DNA of 26,733 bases from Bacillaceae bacterium UBA7792 (GCA_002480735.1 DLCS01000028.1:565-27297); one strand, 5' to 3'. Numbered from the stretch's first letter, positions 1-7,888 are shown. A program made the numbers and translations. Notes: generated from the letters alone by a model not told the origin.

Positions 1-7
1 AACGACA

Positions 8-1282
8 ATGAAGATGATTAAGAAGGGCTACCGTTTCGTCTATAATTTTGTGAAGAATCAGCTGAAGGTAGATTTCTATAAGCTGAGGGACCAATATATC
101 GACTATGTAAAGAAGAATGTACTAGAGAAAAATATTCATTCAGCCCATCTTTTTGGAATTGCCTTGTATCTCTGTAGGGAGCTCAACAAAACCATTATTT
201 TTGATGAATTTGACATCACCTTGATGAAGGATTCTATTGGTCAGGTCTTTCTAGATATGGTGGCGGAGCCGGAAGAAATGGAGGCAGCGGAAGCATTTCT
301 TGAGCAATATCGAAAAATAGGGATCATGAAGAAGGATTTTAGTTTGCCTTTAAAGGATCTCATTGTGTCGATGAATAAGCAGCACAATGAAGAGCAATCA
401 GAAGAGGGCCTTCATCACGAAATGGAATCCCATGATTTTTATAAAGGGTTAAGCAAGGTCGCTCTGATCCTGCAATATTGCAATATTAATCCATTAGATC
501 TACAAAATATCATAAGCATTGATCAACAGAAAATGAGGGAAATTGTTTCGCTCTGTCTATCGTCTATAGAAATATTTGAGCTAAAGGAAGAACCCCATAG
601 CCTTCTTGGAACCTATTTGTTAATTTATGCCTTGGCAACAGACTATAATTTGACGAAGCATGATTTAATCGTTACCTCTCAGGAGGAGGTGCAGCAAGAG
701 CTCTTTAACCTGAAAAGGGAGTATGAAAGGAAAATTCAGCTCATTGAGAAGGAAGAGGAACAAAAACAAGCGAATATCACACGATTAACAGAGTCAAACA
801 ATCGTTTGATTGAACAGGTTCAGGAGCTCGAAAAGCAATTATTGAAAAAAGAGAAGCTGGTTGAAGAGAAAAATGAAAAAATTATAGATTTAGAAAATCA
901 GCTAGATACACTTCGCAAGAAGCTCGTTTCAATGGAAGAGTCCAAGGAGCAGGAATTAAGTGAAGCAGAAATGGCAGCTGTTATAAACGGGAAGAAGTGT
1001 GTGATTGTTGGAGGCCTGAAAAGCTGGCAGGATCAATTAAGGGAATGGCTTCCGTCTGCTCGCTTTATTCAACCGGAGGAGCTTGGGATTGATTTGGAAT
1101 TCATCCAATCGGCAGATCTTGTTTTTTTTAATGAAAGTGTTAATAATCATGCAATGTATCAAAAAATCAAGTCCAAACTCGAAGGCACCGACATCCCGAT
1201 AAGTTATAGTGGGGGGAATACAAATATGAGGATCTCTCTGAAGAAAATGTATGAGGGGCTCGTGGAACGAGGTAAATTATAA
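8..1282 (+). CDS. Coiled-coil protein with C-terminal DUF2325 domain
   Basis: A 424-residue soluble protein. Residues 1-215 are mostly helical and match no family I recognise. Residues about 225-320 are a long charged coiled coil rich in E, K, Q and L heptads. Residues about 329-424 begin with GKKCVIVGG and carry the spaced Ser/Asn motifs (FFNESVNNHA, SYSGGNTNM) that I associate with DUF2325, a small Rossmann-like fold found at the C-terminus of many Bacillus proteins and of unknown function. The reading frame has no stop between base 1 and the ATG at 8, so the true start could lie upstream of the window; no ribosome binding site is visible to settle it. A coiled coil plus a nucleotide-binding-like fold suggests an oligomeric regulatory or scaffold role, but that is inference. 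Confidence 0.75.
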   Translation: MKMIKKGYRFVYNFVKNQLKVDFYKLRDQYIDYVKKNVLEKNIHSAHLFGIALYLCRELNKTIIFDEFDITLMKDSIGQVFLDMVAEPEEMEAAEAFLEQYRKIGIMKKDFSLPLKDLIVSMNKQHNEEQSEEGLHHEMESHDFYKGLSKVALILQYCNINPLDLQNIISIDQQKMREIVSLCLSSIEIFELKEEPHSLLGTYLLIYALATDYNLTKHDLIVTSQEEVQQELFNLKREYERKIQLIEKEEEQKQANITRLTESNNRLIEQVQELEKQLLKKEKLVEEKNEKIIDLENQLDTLRKKLVSMEESKEQELSEAEMAAVINGKKCVIVGGLKSWQDQLREWLPSARFIQPEELGIDLEFIQSADLVFFNESVNNHAMYQKIKSKLEGTDIPISYSGGNTNMRISLKKMYEGLVERGKL

Positions 1283-1285
1283 CGT

Positions 1286-1364
1286 CAATCAATCGTTTGA
1301 TTGTACAAAATGAATGAAAATGATTAGGAGAGAATGAACTAAAATATTTAGGCTCATCTCTCCT
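1286..1364. terminator. Two dyads between convergent genes, probable terminator
   Basis: A 7-bp stem with a TCGT loop lies at 1286-1303. A second dyad has arms AGGAGAGA (1326-1333) and TCTCTCCT (1357-1364), followed by CTTTCTGTC. They sit between the DUF2325 gene (+) and the tetR gene (-), where a two-way terminator would be expected. The T tracts are weak. Confidence 0.45.
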
Positions 1365-1390
1365 CTTTCTGTCTGAAGGTGTTAAAGAAC

Positions 1391-2017
1391 TTAATGTGAA
1401 TTTTCTTCTTTAAAAATAATTTTATGTCCGATGGTATTCATGGGACCTTTCGTGATAATATTTGCAAGCTCCTCTACCATAAAGTCAAGGGAATAATTAT
1501 TACCAGCATGAAGCCACCACTTTATGACCCCAATATATGCCGAGCTGATAAAGCTGAGAATAAAGTCAGGAGGTACCTCCAATTGTTCTAAGTCTCCATA
1601 AAGGGAGGTGAGAGTCATTTTGAATTTTTCTGATAATAATCTTTCGATCTGGTCAGTGAAGTTTGGGATTCCATTTGGCCCTAGCATGACAATATAAAAA
1701 TCTTGGTTTTTTTTAATATTTTCAAGAACTCTTCTTAATGTGATTTTGAAACGACTGACATCGACCTCGCCTTTTTTTAGATGAAAAGTAATATTTATCT
1801 CTTCCATTAATTCCTCCAAATAGGAATTGCTAATTTGTTCAAGCAGGTCAAATTTATCCTGATAATGCAAATAAAAAGTTGCCCTATTAATTAGAGCTTC
1901 TTCAGCAATATCTTGAATGGTTATGGCTTCGAATCCCTTTCTCCCGATAAGGGAAATAAATGCTTCTTTTATTAGTTTCTTCGTCCTCAATACACGTAAG
2001 TCCACTTTCTTCGCCAT
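1391..2017 (-). CDS. TetR/AcrR-family transcriptional regulator
   Basis: A 208-residue one-component repressor of the TetR type. Residues 1-60 contain the typical DNA-binding helices: an entry helix (RTKKLIKEAFISLI), then the recognition unit TIQDIAEEALINRATFYLHY at about 33-52 with the family hallmark ATFYxHY. The remaining helical part, including FISSAYIGVIKWWL, is the ligand and dimerisation domain. I chose ATG 2017 (MAKK), which sits just behind GGAGAA; a GTG at 2065 is in frame but has no ribosome binding site, and its extra 16 residues do not look conserved. The gene is divergent from the HXXEE membrane protein, so that protein is the likeliest target, together with self-repression through the 217-base shared intergenic region. 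The inducer cannot be guessed. Confidence 0.9.
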   Translation of the reverse strand: MAKKVDLRVLRTKKLIKEAFISLIGRKGFEAITIQDIAEEALINRATFYLHYQDKFDLLEQISNSYLEELMEEINITFHLKKGEVDVSRFKITLRRVLENIKKNQDFYIVMLGPNGIPNFTDQIERLLSEKFKMTLTSLYGDLEQLEVPPDFILSFISSAYIGVIKWWLHAGNNYSLDFMVEELANIITKGPMNTIGHKIIFKEENSH

Positions 2018-2103
2018 TTCTCCACAACCTTTTAATTTTCGTAAAATATACAACAATTTCGGCACAACCGTCGTTTAAATAACAAAATATAGAAAACTGC
2101 TCA

Positions 2104-2131
2104 TTGAATCCATGGGAATATTTTCTATAAT
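2104..2131 (+). promoter_or_regulatory. Sigma-A promoter for the HXXEE gene
   Basis: -35 TTGAAT (2104-2109), 16-bp spacer, -10 TATAAT (2126-2131). It would start transcription near 2138, leaving a leader of about 100 bases. It lies in the tetR/HXXEE divergent region, so a TetR operator is expected to overlap or flank it; I found no clean palindrome. Confidence 0.6.
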
Positions 2132-2194
2132 GAGATTATATACGACATATTGTTAAATAATCAATGAAACGTCGATAAAAAGGAGGGCAATTAC

Positions 2195-2251
2195 ATGTAC
2201 CTATTTTTGAAGAACAAATTGCTTTGGGGAGAGTATGGAACAGTTGCTTGA
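2195..2251 (+). CDS. Possible 18-residue leader peptide overlapping the HXXEE start
   Basis: ATG at 2195 follows the best ribosome binding site of this region (AAGGAGGG at about 2180-2187, spacing about 7). It opens an 18-codon frame (MYLFLKNKLLWGEYGTVA) that stops at TGA 2249-2251, 15 bases inside the next gene, in a different frame. The main gene starts at ATG 2235 with only GGGGAG in front. This arrangement would suit translational coupling or a regulatory leader. It could also be an unimportant strong Shine-Dalgarno upstream of the real start. No homolog is recognised. Confidence 0.3.
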   Translation: MYLFLKNKLLWGEYGTVA

Positions 2252-2771
2252 TATTCAAACACTTATCTGGTTGTTTCCCATTTTGTTTATTTTTCATGAC
2301 TTTGAAGAAATTATTATGATGGAAAAATGGCTTAATAAATATTCAAATGTGATTTATGAAAAACTACCTAAAAAAATGGCGGATAAAGTAATCAAACAAT
2401 TTTCGATGTCCACAGCACAATTTGCTGTCGCCGTTTTAATTATCTTTTTACTCGTAAGCGGCTCGACCATAATGGCAATTCAATATCTTAATGATAGTCC
2501 TTTTGGAAACATCTATATTTTTACTATTGTTATGCTAACTTTCTTTTTACATGCTTTTACGCATATCGGTCAGTCATTATTATTCCATTCGATAACTCCT
2601 GGTGCGTTTACGTCAATCATCATTGTCATTCCTTATAGTTTGGTATTATTCCACACCTTATTAGCGCACGAAATCATCACATGGAACATCATTTTCATTT
2701 GTTTGCCTTTTATTTTGTTATTTATTCCAATAGCGTTATTTTCACATTGGGTAGGGAGAAGAGTGGGATAA
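2235..2771 (+). CDS. HXXEE-domain integral membrane protein
   Basis: A 178-residue membrane protein with the family signature H21-D-F-E-E25 near the end of the first hydrophobic segment (residues 8-28), and four further hydrophobic stretches (about 60-82, 92-112, 122-141, 147-170). A second His cluster, HAFTHIGQ, lies in the third of these. HXXEE proteins are named for this motif; their function is unknown, though buried His and Glu residues suggest metal binding or a membrane enzyme. In Bacillaceae I associate them with adjacent TetR regulators, as here. The start at 2235 is the first ATG after an in-frame stop at 2208 and gives the expected N-terminus; GGGGAG precedes it. No terminator is obvious before the Uma2 gene 120 bases downstream. 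Confidence 0.85.
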   Translation: MEQLLDIQTLIWLFPILFIFHDFEEIIMMEKWLNKYSNVIYEKLPKKMADKVIKQFSMSTAQFAVAVLIIFLLVSGSTIMAIQYLNDSPFGNIYIFTIVMLTFFLHAFTHIGQSLLFHSITPGAFTSIIIVIPYSLVLFHTLLAHEIITWNIIFICLPFILLFIPIALFSHWVGRRVG

Positions 2772-2894
2772 AAACTCTAAATAACTTTGTAAGGGGTCTT
2801 TAGTCACATTCATACTTTATGTAATAATAGTAGTATCTTCCATTTTTGTTGCATGATAACATGGACATAAAGACTTGGAATAGGAGTGGAAAGG

Positions 2895-3464
2895 ATGACT
2901 CTATATCTAAATGATCCAATCTCTGTAAAAGATTATTTTGAAATCCGTGAAACTGCTGATGATCGATTGGAATATATTGATGGGTTGGTGTATATGTCTC
3001 CCTCTCCATCTACTAAACACCAAAGAATTTCGAGAAAGCTTCTTGTTCAATTTGACCATTTTTTGACAGATAAGTCTTGTGAAGTATTCCATGCTCCCTT
3101 TGATGTTGAATTAAAAAAGGAGAATATGGAAGGAACAAAAATTGTCATTCCAGATCTCACTGTGATTTGTGATCGTCATGGTTTTACAGATGCAAGATAT
3201 GTTGGGGTCCCCAATCTGATTGTCGAAATTCTAAGTCCATCCAATCAAGCACATGATTTAATAACAAAACTAAACCTTTATATGAATTATGGCGTTCAAG
3301 AATACTGGATCGTGAATCCTATGTTAAATTCTGTAACGGTTTATGCTCTAAATGAAGAAGAAATGTATATTCAACATGATATTAAAACAGGGGTGGGTGG
3401 CATTTCATCCAAGTTTCTAGAAGGATTTATTGTGGAACTAAAAGAGATTTTTAACGATTTCTAA
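2895..3464 (+). CDS. Uma2-family (DUF820) putative restriction endonuclease
   Basis: A 189-residue protein of the Uma2/DUF820 family, which has a PD-(D/E)XK nuclease fold. Visible landmarks are RLEYIDGLVYMSPSP (residues 24-38, where the family usually has ELIDGELYxMSPSP), the acidic metal ligand in IVIPDLTVI (D87), the second in VEILSPSN (E111), and a trailing Lys in TKLNLYMNYGVQEYW (K125), followed by the family-typical YWIVNP. Function within the family is poorly known; many copies occur in cyanobacteria and some Firmicutes. I chose ATG 2895 because AGGAG (2882-2886) lies 8 bases upstream; the GTG at 2886 overlaps that site. It stands alone, with no methylase or other restriction gene nearby. 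Confidence 0.85.
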   Translation: MTLYLNDPISVKDYFEIRETADDRLEYIDGLVYMSPSPSTKHQRISRKLLVQFDHFLTDKSCEVFHAPFDVELKKENMEGTKIVIPDLTVICDRHGFTDARYVGVPNLIVEILSPSNQAHDLITKLNLYMNYGVQEYWIVNPMLNSVTVYALNEEEMYIQHDIKTGVGGISSKFLEGFIVELKEIFNDF

Positions 3465-3600
3465 TTCCCGAAGTTTTTTTGTATATTCTATCGTTCAAAC
3501 ATTTGAAAAGAAAGAGCAGGGGAAATAACGAGGGAAAAGAAGCTCAAGCGCAGCTTTTAGAGCTGGGGATTGAATTTCCTGGAGGGAAAGAATAAGGAAA
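3465..3600 (+). other. Intergenic stretch with a short gene-tail-like open frame
   Basis: Between the Uma2 stop and the bidirectional hairpin there is no ribosome binding site plus start. One frame (3455-3595) is open for 46 codons and ends in a hydrophilic tail, EAQAQLLELGIEFPGGKE followed by TAA. It may be the last codons of a decayed gene or chance. Confidence 0.25.
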
Positions 3601-3640
3601 AAATGGTCAGAGAGTAAAAGGTCTCTGACCATTTCCTTTT
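3601..3640. terminator. Bidirectional Rho-independent terminator
   Basis: Perfect 13-bp stem, arms 3601-3613 and 3622-3634 (AAATGGTCAGAGA and its complement), with an 8-base loop. Read on the minus strand it is followed by six T residues and so ends the nuclease transcript; read on the plus strand it is followed by CCTTTTATTCTTT, suitable for Uma2. Confidence 0.85.
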
Positions 3641-3668
3641 ATTCTTTAGGACTTTTTAAGCTTTCATG

Positions 3669-4637
3669 CTAACGTTCACAAGCATAGTTGTCTTTATCAC
3701 GGTCCATCTTTGCCTGATAGGCTGGATGATCGGATGGAACCCCATTCGGGTACACCTTTCGTAATTCGGTACAGTTTTGGAAGTATTCTTTTTCACCTGT
3801 AGAAGTAGAAGTACCTCCAGAATTGCTGCTCGAAGTAGAAGTATTGCCAGACTTACTGTTTGATGCAGAAGAATTACCGGAATTACTACCAGTGGTAGAA
3901 GCTCCGCTCGAGCTTGTACCTTTTGAAGCGGTACCCTTCGGATCAAGGTCACCCTTTGTAGTCCCATTTTCTCCAAATGCCCATAGGCCTTTCTTTGCTT
4001 CCCGTGCCTCTCGCGCATACTTTACAAAATACTCACTGTATTTAACATCAGGTGGATAGGTGGAGGGCTCAGCATAACCGTTAATTACCAAATCAGCATT
4101 AAACATTTTGGTGCGGATTTCTTGATCATCCATATCATCAGTAGGAATATCTAGCCACACGATTCGTAATAAGCGTTGATATCGATCAGTTTCGGAAACA
4201 TCCTTTTGTAGCCAAACTTGTTTTCCTTCTAATTTGGATTTTGTATAATTGCTAGCTTCCTTGCCATACTCTTCTGTTCGGGTAGTAGATTCTGGGGTAT
4301 TCACACCAACCAGGCGAACCTTGCTTCCGTCAGACAGCTGAACTGTGTCACCGTCAACCACTCTTGATATTGTTGCTGCAACAAGACCGAGTTTTTGAGC
4401 GGCAGCTTGTTTTTCCTCTTCCGCTTTTTTAGCAACATCCTGCTTCGCTTGCTCCTCTTTTGCCTGTTGTTCTTCCTCTGTCAGCTTGGCCTCATTGGAG
4501 GTCTGTTCAGTAGTTGCTGTTTCTTCCGCTTTATTATTTGATTCGGCCGAATCATTATCGGTGCAGGCCACCATCAACATAGAACTAAGAACGAATCCAG
4601 CAATAATCATGAATTTTGATTTTGAAATTTTCTGCAT
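3669..4637 (-). CDS. SNase-family nuclease lipoprotein with Excalibur domain
   Basis: A 322-residue extracytoplasmic nuclease resembling B. subtilis YokF/YncB. Residues 1-25 are a lipoprotein signal peptide with lipobox LMVAC (Cys25). A Glu/Lys/Ala-rich spacer follows (30-80), then a staphylococcal-nuclease (thermonuclease) domain at about 84-222 with DGDT (95-98), RLVGVNTPE (R108, N113, E116) and R155 in DRYQRLL. These match SNase Arg35, Asp40, Glu43 and Arg87, except that the Ca-binding Asp40 is Asn here, a change I believe is common in bacterial homologs. A Ser/Gly/Thr linker (about 228-282) leads to an Excalibur calcium-binding-like domain (284-322) ending DRDKDNYACER. The start has a good AAGGAG. 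It is single-gene, between hairpins. Likely role: membrane-anchored degradation of extracellular nucleic acid. Confidence 0.9.
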   Translation of the reverse strand: MQKISKSKFMIIAGFVLSSMLMVACTDNDSAESNNKAEETATTEQTSNEAKLTEEEQQAKEEQAKQDVAKKAEEEKQAAAQKLGLVAATISRVVDGDTVQLSDGSKVRLVGVNTPESTTRTEEYGKEASNYTKSKLEGKQVWLQKDVSETDRYQRLLRIVWLDIPTDDMDDQEIRTKMFNADLVINGYAEPSTYPPDVKYSEYFVKYAREAREAKKGLWAFGENGTTKGDLDPKGTASKGTSSSGASTTGSNSGNSSASNSKSGNTSTSSSNSGGTSTSTGEKEYFQNCTELRKVYPNGVPSDHPAYQAKMDRDKDNYACER

Positions 4638-4658
4638 TGCTTTCTCCTTTCTACTTAA

Positions 4659-4685
4659 TGTCCGTCTAGACTTCGCAGATGGACA
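4659..4685 (-). promoter_or_regulatory. Dyad in the nuclease gene leader
   Basis: Arms TGTCCGTCT (4659-4667) and AGATGGACA (4677-4685) form a 9-bp stem with one G-T pair, 22 bases before the nuclease start. It may be an operator or an RNA hairpin in the 5' leader. No T tract follows. Confidence 0.35.
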
Positions 4686-4754
4686 TACGGTACTACTCTA
4701 GCATAACAAAATCATTCCCACAGTGCCTATAGGAAATTATGGTTGAATGCAATA

Positions 4755-4790
4755 GAGAAAAGAAAAACCCGCCTGCTTCCTGGCGAGTTC
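4755..4790 (-). terminator. Rho-independent terminator of the DinB-like gene
   Basis: On the minus strand, stem AACTCGCC / GGCGGGTT (4766-4773 with 4782-4789, one G-T pair) is followed by TTTCTTTT. Confidence 0.8.
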
Positions 4791-4796
4791 TTGCTC

Positions 4797-5255
4797 TTAT
4801 TCAAAATCATATACTTGCTTCATCGCTTTGATCGTACCGAGAATTTCTGACTCGCGGTGTGCCAGCATAATCAATAAATCCCCATGTGTTTCGACATGTC
4901 CATAAGGAACCTTGAATTTTACATCGGACTTCCAAAAAAGCTCACCGAAGCTGTTGATTCGACTTTGTTGGTCTTCTAAGTGTTCGATTAGCTCAGTAAG
5001 TGTAGGAGGCTTAATTGTCCAATCGGAGACTTTTATATCCGAGCTAAAGAGCTCTGCATATTCCTTAGGAATATTCTGAGATTTTTGTTGGCTGACAAAG
5101 AGTAATTTTTCATCTACAAAAAGAATATTGCCAATATGCCAGCGAATGGTATTTTCAAAGTATTTAAATGAATGATCGAGGATGTCTTCGTCTAAATCCT
5201 TGATCAATGTAAGCAAAGAAGTTCTTGCAAGATTGAATTGTTTTAACATAGACAT
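4797..5255 (-). CDS. DinB-superfamily protein
   Basis: A 152-residue four-helix protein of the DinB/YfiT-like metal-binding superfamily. The first helix (residues 3-25, QFNLARTSLLTLIKDL) is followed by NTIRWHIGNIL with the conserved His40, then an IEHLEDQQSRI helix and the last helix LLIMLAHRESEILGTI with His133. Family members usually coordinate a metal with three His; here the third position appears to be Glu137, so metal binding is uncertain. Such proteins include bacillithiol-dependent transferases and damage-induced proteins, but no specific substrate can be assigned. AAGGAGA lies 9 bases before the start codon. It is single-gene with its own terminator. Confidence 0.75.
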   Translation of the reverse strand: MSMLKQFNLARTSLLTLIKDLDEDILDHSFKYFENTIRWHIGNILFVDEKLLFVSQQKSQNIPKEYAELFSSDIKVSDWTIKPPTLTELIEHLEDQQSRINSFGELFWKSDVKFKVPYGHVETHGDLLIMLAHRESEILGTIKAMKQVYDFE

Positions 5256-5352
5256 ATCATTCGTCTCCTTTCCATCCCGTTAATACTACTAAGTATAGTG
5301 GAAGAAGGCAGTGAATGAAAGAAATATGCCAGGCTAATAACGCACCTGAGAA

Positions 5353-5748
5353 CTAACGATTCCTGTTTTTCGGCTTTATCGTCTTGACCGTTCTAATTAG
5401 TGCAAGGAATAAACAAAGAACAATCGAATAAATAATTGTGAGACCCATCACGAAGAGAGCTTGAAAATCTGTGCTAATGGATGGATAGCCACTGTGAGCA
5501 TTGTAATGAACTTCTTCAGCATCATATCCAAACCAAATAATACATAAGGTAAAGCCAAATAATAAGTATGCAAATAGTGCCTTTCTATGAAAAATCATGT
5601 TCACTAAATGGTTCTTAAAAACGGTTTGGAAGGTGAGAGACGTTTGAGTTTGCGTCTCTACATTTTTCTGCCGCTGGAAAGGCACCAAAAAGAAGGTCAT
5701 GAGTCCACTGTATATAACCAATAAAATTCCGATTTCCGATATACTCAT
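5353..5748 (-). CDS. Hypothetical three-helix membrane protein
   Basis: A 131-residue protein that I do not recognise. Predicted membrane helices lie at about residues 5-24, 57-75 and 96-119, with a polar, Gln/Thr-rich segment (27-50) between the first two and a basic tail (KTIKPKNRNR). GAGGTG precedes the ATG at proper spacing, and the protein has normal composition for a membrane protein, so it is probably real. The gene downstream on this strand (dinB-like) is 97 bases away; there is no clear terminator between them, so co-transcription is possible. No function can be proposed. Confidence 0.65.
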   Translation of the reverse strand: MSISEIGILLVIYSGLMTFFLVPFQRQKNVETQTQTSLTFQTVFKNHLVNMIFHRKALFAYLLFGFTLCIIWFGYDAEEVHYNAHSGYPSISTDFQALFVMGLTIIYSIVLCLFLALIRTVKTIKPKNRNR

Positions 5749-5885
5749 TTGAACACCTCAAATCCTTGATCTCTATATATTAGACCTTGTGATATAAGAA
5801 AAGGTTTCTTTTTTGTTTTGGTTCATCTATAGACAAGCCCAATCAAACGGTTATTGCCTGCATATAATGGCATGGGGTGATAACA

Positions 5886-6629
5886 ATGGTAAAAATTTTT
5901 ATCGACCCAGGGCATGGGGGAACAGATACGGGAGCCAAGGCTAACGGACTCTTAGAAAAATCGTTAACCTTAGCCATCGCCCTAAGAATACGTGATTTCC
6001 TCATGGATTATGAAAATGTCCAGGTCAAAATGAGTCGTGAAACCGATAAGACCGTCACGCTAAAACAACGTACAGATATGGCTAACTCGTGGAAAGCGGA
6101 TTATCTACTATCCATTCATATTAATGCAGGTGGAGGAGAAGGGTATGAGGATTATATCTATACTTCACCGAGCAAGGCAAGCGTAGCCAACCAGAATATT
6201 TTGCATGCAGAGGTCATCAAGCAAACTGGTATGGTGGATCGGGGGAAGAAGCGGAGAAATTTCCACATGGTTAGAGAATCTAACATGCCAGCGATATTGA
6301 CGGAAAATGGATTTATTGATCATAGGAATGACGCTGCGAATCTTAGTAGATCTTCCTTTATAGAAAAAATCGGACTTGGCCATGTGAATGGTTTGGTTCA
6401 GATATTTGGGCTAAAGAAAAAAGTACCTTCAACCCCGGAAAGGAAGCTGACAGGGATGATACCAAATTGGGCGGACTGGCAATGGCAAGAGGCCGAAGAA
6501 ACTTTTAAGAAGGCTCGTGACAAAGGAATTCTGAATTCGGATGTATGGGAAAAGAAAGCGGCTGATAAGAAGTTGACCTTTGATGAATTGGAGTTTTTGA
6601 ACCTCGTGTTAAGCGGTAGAGCATTATAA
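5886..6629 (+). CDS. N-acetylmuramoyl-L-alanine amidase (Amidase_3)
   Basis: A 247-residue zinc amidase that cleaves the bond between N-acetylmuramic acid and L-alanine in peptidoglycan. The catalytic domain spans residues 2-175: the opening IFIDPGHGG gives zinc ligand His10, then Glu24 (LLEKSL), His78 (SIHINAG) and catalytic Glu140 (LTENGF). The remaining 70 residues (MIPNWADWQWQEAEETF...) form a Trp-rich helical tail that I associate with phage-type Bacillus amidases. There is no signal peptide, so export would need a holin, lysis or a non-classical route. No phage genes surround it, so this may be a domesticated prophage lysin. I chose ATG 5886 because GGGGTGA precedes it; the GTG at 5877 lies inside that site. 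Confidence 0.88.
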   Translation: MVKIFIDPGHGGTDTGAKANGLLEKSLTLAIALRIRDFLMDYENVQVKMSRETDKTVTLKQRTDMANSWKADYLLSIHINAGGGEGYEDYIYTSPSKASVANQNILHAEVIKQTGMVDRGKKRRNFHMVRESNMPAILTENGFIDHRNDAANLSRSSFIEKIGLGHVNGLVQIFGLKKKVPSTPERKLTGMIPNWADWQWQEAEETFKKARDKGILNSDVWEKKAADKKLTFDELEFLNLVLSGRAL

Positions 6630-6655
6630 AGAAAGCTCTTTTCTGTTATTGAACT

Positions 6656-6690
6656 AAGCCCCTTCCTCACGTGAGTTAGGGGCTTTAATA
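6656..6690 (+). terminator. Rho-independent terminator after the amidase gene
   Basis: Stem AAGCCCCT (6656-6663) with AGGGGCTT (6678-6685) and an inner CTCAC/GTGAG stem (6666-6675), followed by TAATAT. The T tract is short. Confidence 0.75.
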
Positions 6691-6736
6691 TGTTAAAGTA
6701 AATGTGACGAGTTTTTATAACTGGAGGTTTTCAAGA

Positions 6737-7588
6737 ATGAATTTTCACCAAAAACCTATCACTTTTGTTGGACAGGTTCATTTAAAAGTACAAAATTTAG
6801 AACATTCGATTGCTTTCTACGAGGAAGTAATTGGCTTTAAGGTGTTGCAGAAAACGGACAAGGTGGCTGATCTGACTGCTGATGGAAAAACTGTTTTATT
6901 AACCATTGAACAGCCGAATCATGTTATCCCAAAGCAGCCGCGTACAACGGGCTTGTATCATTTTGCCCTTTTGTTGCCAAGACGAGCTGATTTAGGAAGA
7001 GTACTGAAGCATTTGTTGCAGGTCGGTTATCCCTTGCAAGGGGCATCTGACCATCTTGTTAGTGAAGCGATTTATTTGGCTGATCCAGACGGAAACGGGA
7101 TTGAAATTTATTCAGATCGACCAGCTTCTACATGGATATGGAGAGATTTTGAAGTTATGATGGCCACTGAACCAATGGATGCAGAGGGTGTTCTAGCAGA
7201 GGGACAAGGAGAGCCTTGGGAGAGTCTTCCACCGGATACGGTAATGGGGCATATCCATTTACATGTATCAGAATTAAGTAAGACGGAAGAGTTTTATACA
7301 AAAGGGCTTGGACTTGAAGTCGTAACTCGCTATGGAGGTCAAGCGCTATTTATCTCTTCGGGTAAATATCATCACCATATCGGATTAAATACCTGGAATG
7401 GGGTGGGGGCACCACCTCCGCCTGAAAATAGCGTTGGTCTTGAATCATTTACATTGGTTCTACCCAGTGAGGAAGTACGGGCAAACATCGTTACTAGTCT
7501 GAAGAAAATGGGTGCATCTGTTACAGAGGAAAAAGGAGAGTTTGTAACCTCAGATCCTTCAGGGAATCGGATCAAATTATTAGTATAG
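6737..7588 (+). CDS. catE: Two-domain VOC/glyoxalase-fold ring-cleaving dioxygenase, CatE-like
   Basis: A 283-residue protein, the size of B. subtilis CatE (catechol 2,3-dioxygenase). It has two vicinal-oxygen-chelate domains. Domain 1 (about 8-130) has VGQVHLKVQNLEHSIAFY (His15), LYHFALL (His75) and DPDGNGIEIYSDRP (Glu123). Domain 2 (about 168-283) has MGHIHLHVSEL (His172, His174), YHHHIGLNTW (His212-214) and ends DPSGNRIKLLV, where the usual metal-binding Glu is Lys. The family opens aromatic diols using Fe(II); the real substrate may be a catechol or another compound. The start at 6737 has GGAGG 8 bases upstream; an upstream GTG at 6704 has none. Name by similarity of architecture; function is moderately certain. 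Confidence 0.8.
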   Translation: MNFHQKPITFVGQVHLKVQNLEHSIAFYEEVIGFKVLQKTDKVADLTADGKTVLLTIEQPNHVIPKQPRTTGLYHFALLLPRRADLGRVLKHLLQVGYPLQGASDHLVSEAIYLADPDGNGIEIYSDRPASTWIWRDFEVMMATEPMDAEGVLAEGQGEPWESLPPDTVMGHIHLHVSELSKTEEFYTKGLGLEVVTRYGGQALFISSGKYHHHIGLNTWNGVGAPPPPENSVGLESFTLVLPSEEVRANIVTSLKKMGASVTEEKGEFVTSDPSGNRIKLLV

Positions 7589-7710
7589 GGAGTGCTACAG
7601 CGATAAAAAACGAATAACTGTCACATCCCTGCCACATATATATTAAGATTTGTATGTTATGATGGATATGTAATAAACTTACATTTTGATATGGATAAGG
7701 GGTGTGGAAA

Positions 7711-7887
7711 ATGGATTATCAAGAAGTGAAAAGCAAATTGGAAGCGCTTAAAAAAGAACTGATGAAGAAAATGGAAGATCCAAGCTACACAAAAGAAGAA
7801 ATTGATAGCATCCAAAAATCCATTGACAACTATGAATATATTATTGAATTAACTGATATGAATCATTATGAACGAGGAGCTAGGTAA
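7711..7887 (+). CDS. Small helical hypothetical protein (58 residues)
   Basis: A 58-residue charged protein predicted to be two helices: a Lys/Glu-rich coiled-coil-like helix (EVKSKLEALKKELMKKME) and a second one (TKEEIDSIQKSIDNYEYIIEL). AAGGGG and GTGTGG lie before the ATG, and a textbook terminator directly follows the stop, which supports a genuine monocistronic gene. I do not recognise a named family. Confidence 0.7.
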   Translation: MDYQEVKSKLEALKKELMKKMEDPSYTKEEIDSIQKSIDNYEYIIELTDMNHYERGAR

Positions 7888-7888
7888 A

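Noticed and set aside
2066..2190. TetR operator
   Set aside because: CGTCGTTTAAATAAC and a loosely mirrored AAACGTCG stretch were considered, but the symmetry is too weak.
2800..3092. Minus-strand open frames opposite the Uma2 start
   Set aside because: Shadows of the Uma2 gene; no ribosome binding sites and implausible composition.
3656..4059. Open frames on both strands over the Ser/Gly/Thr linker of the nuclease
   Set aside because: Low-complexity coding sequence keeps other frames open; no starts with ribosome binding sites.
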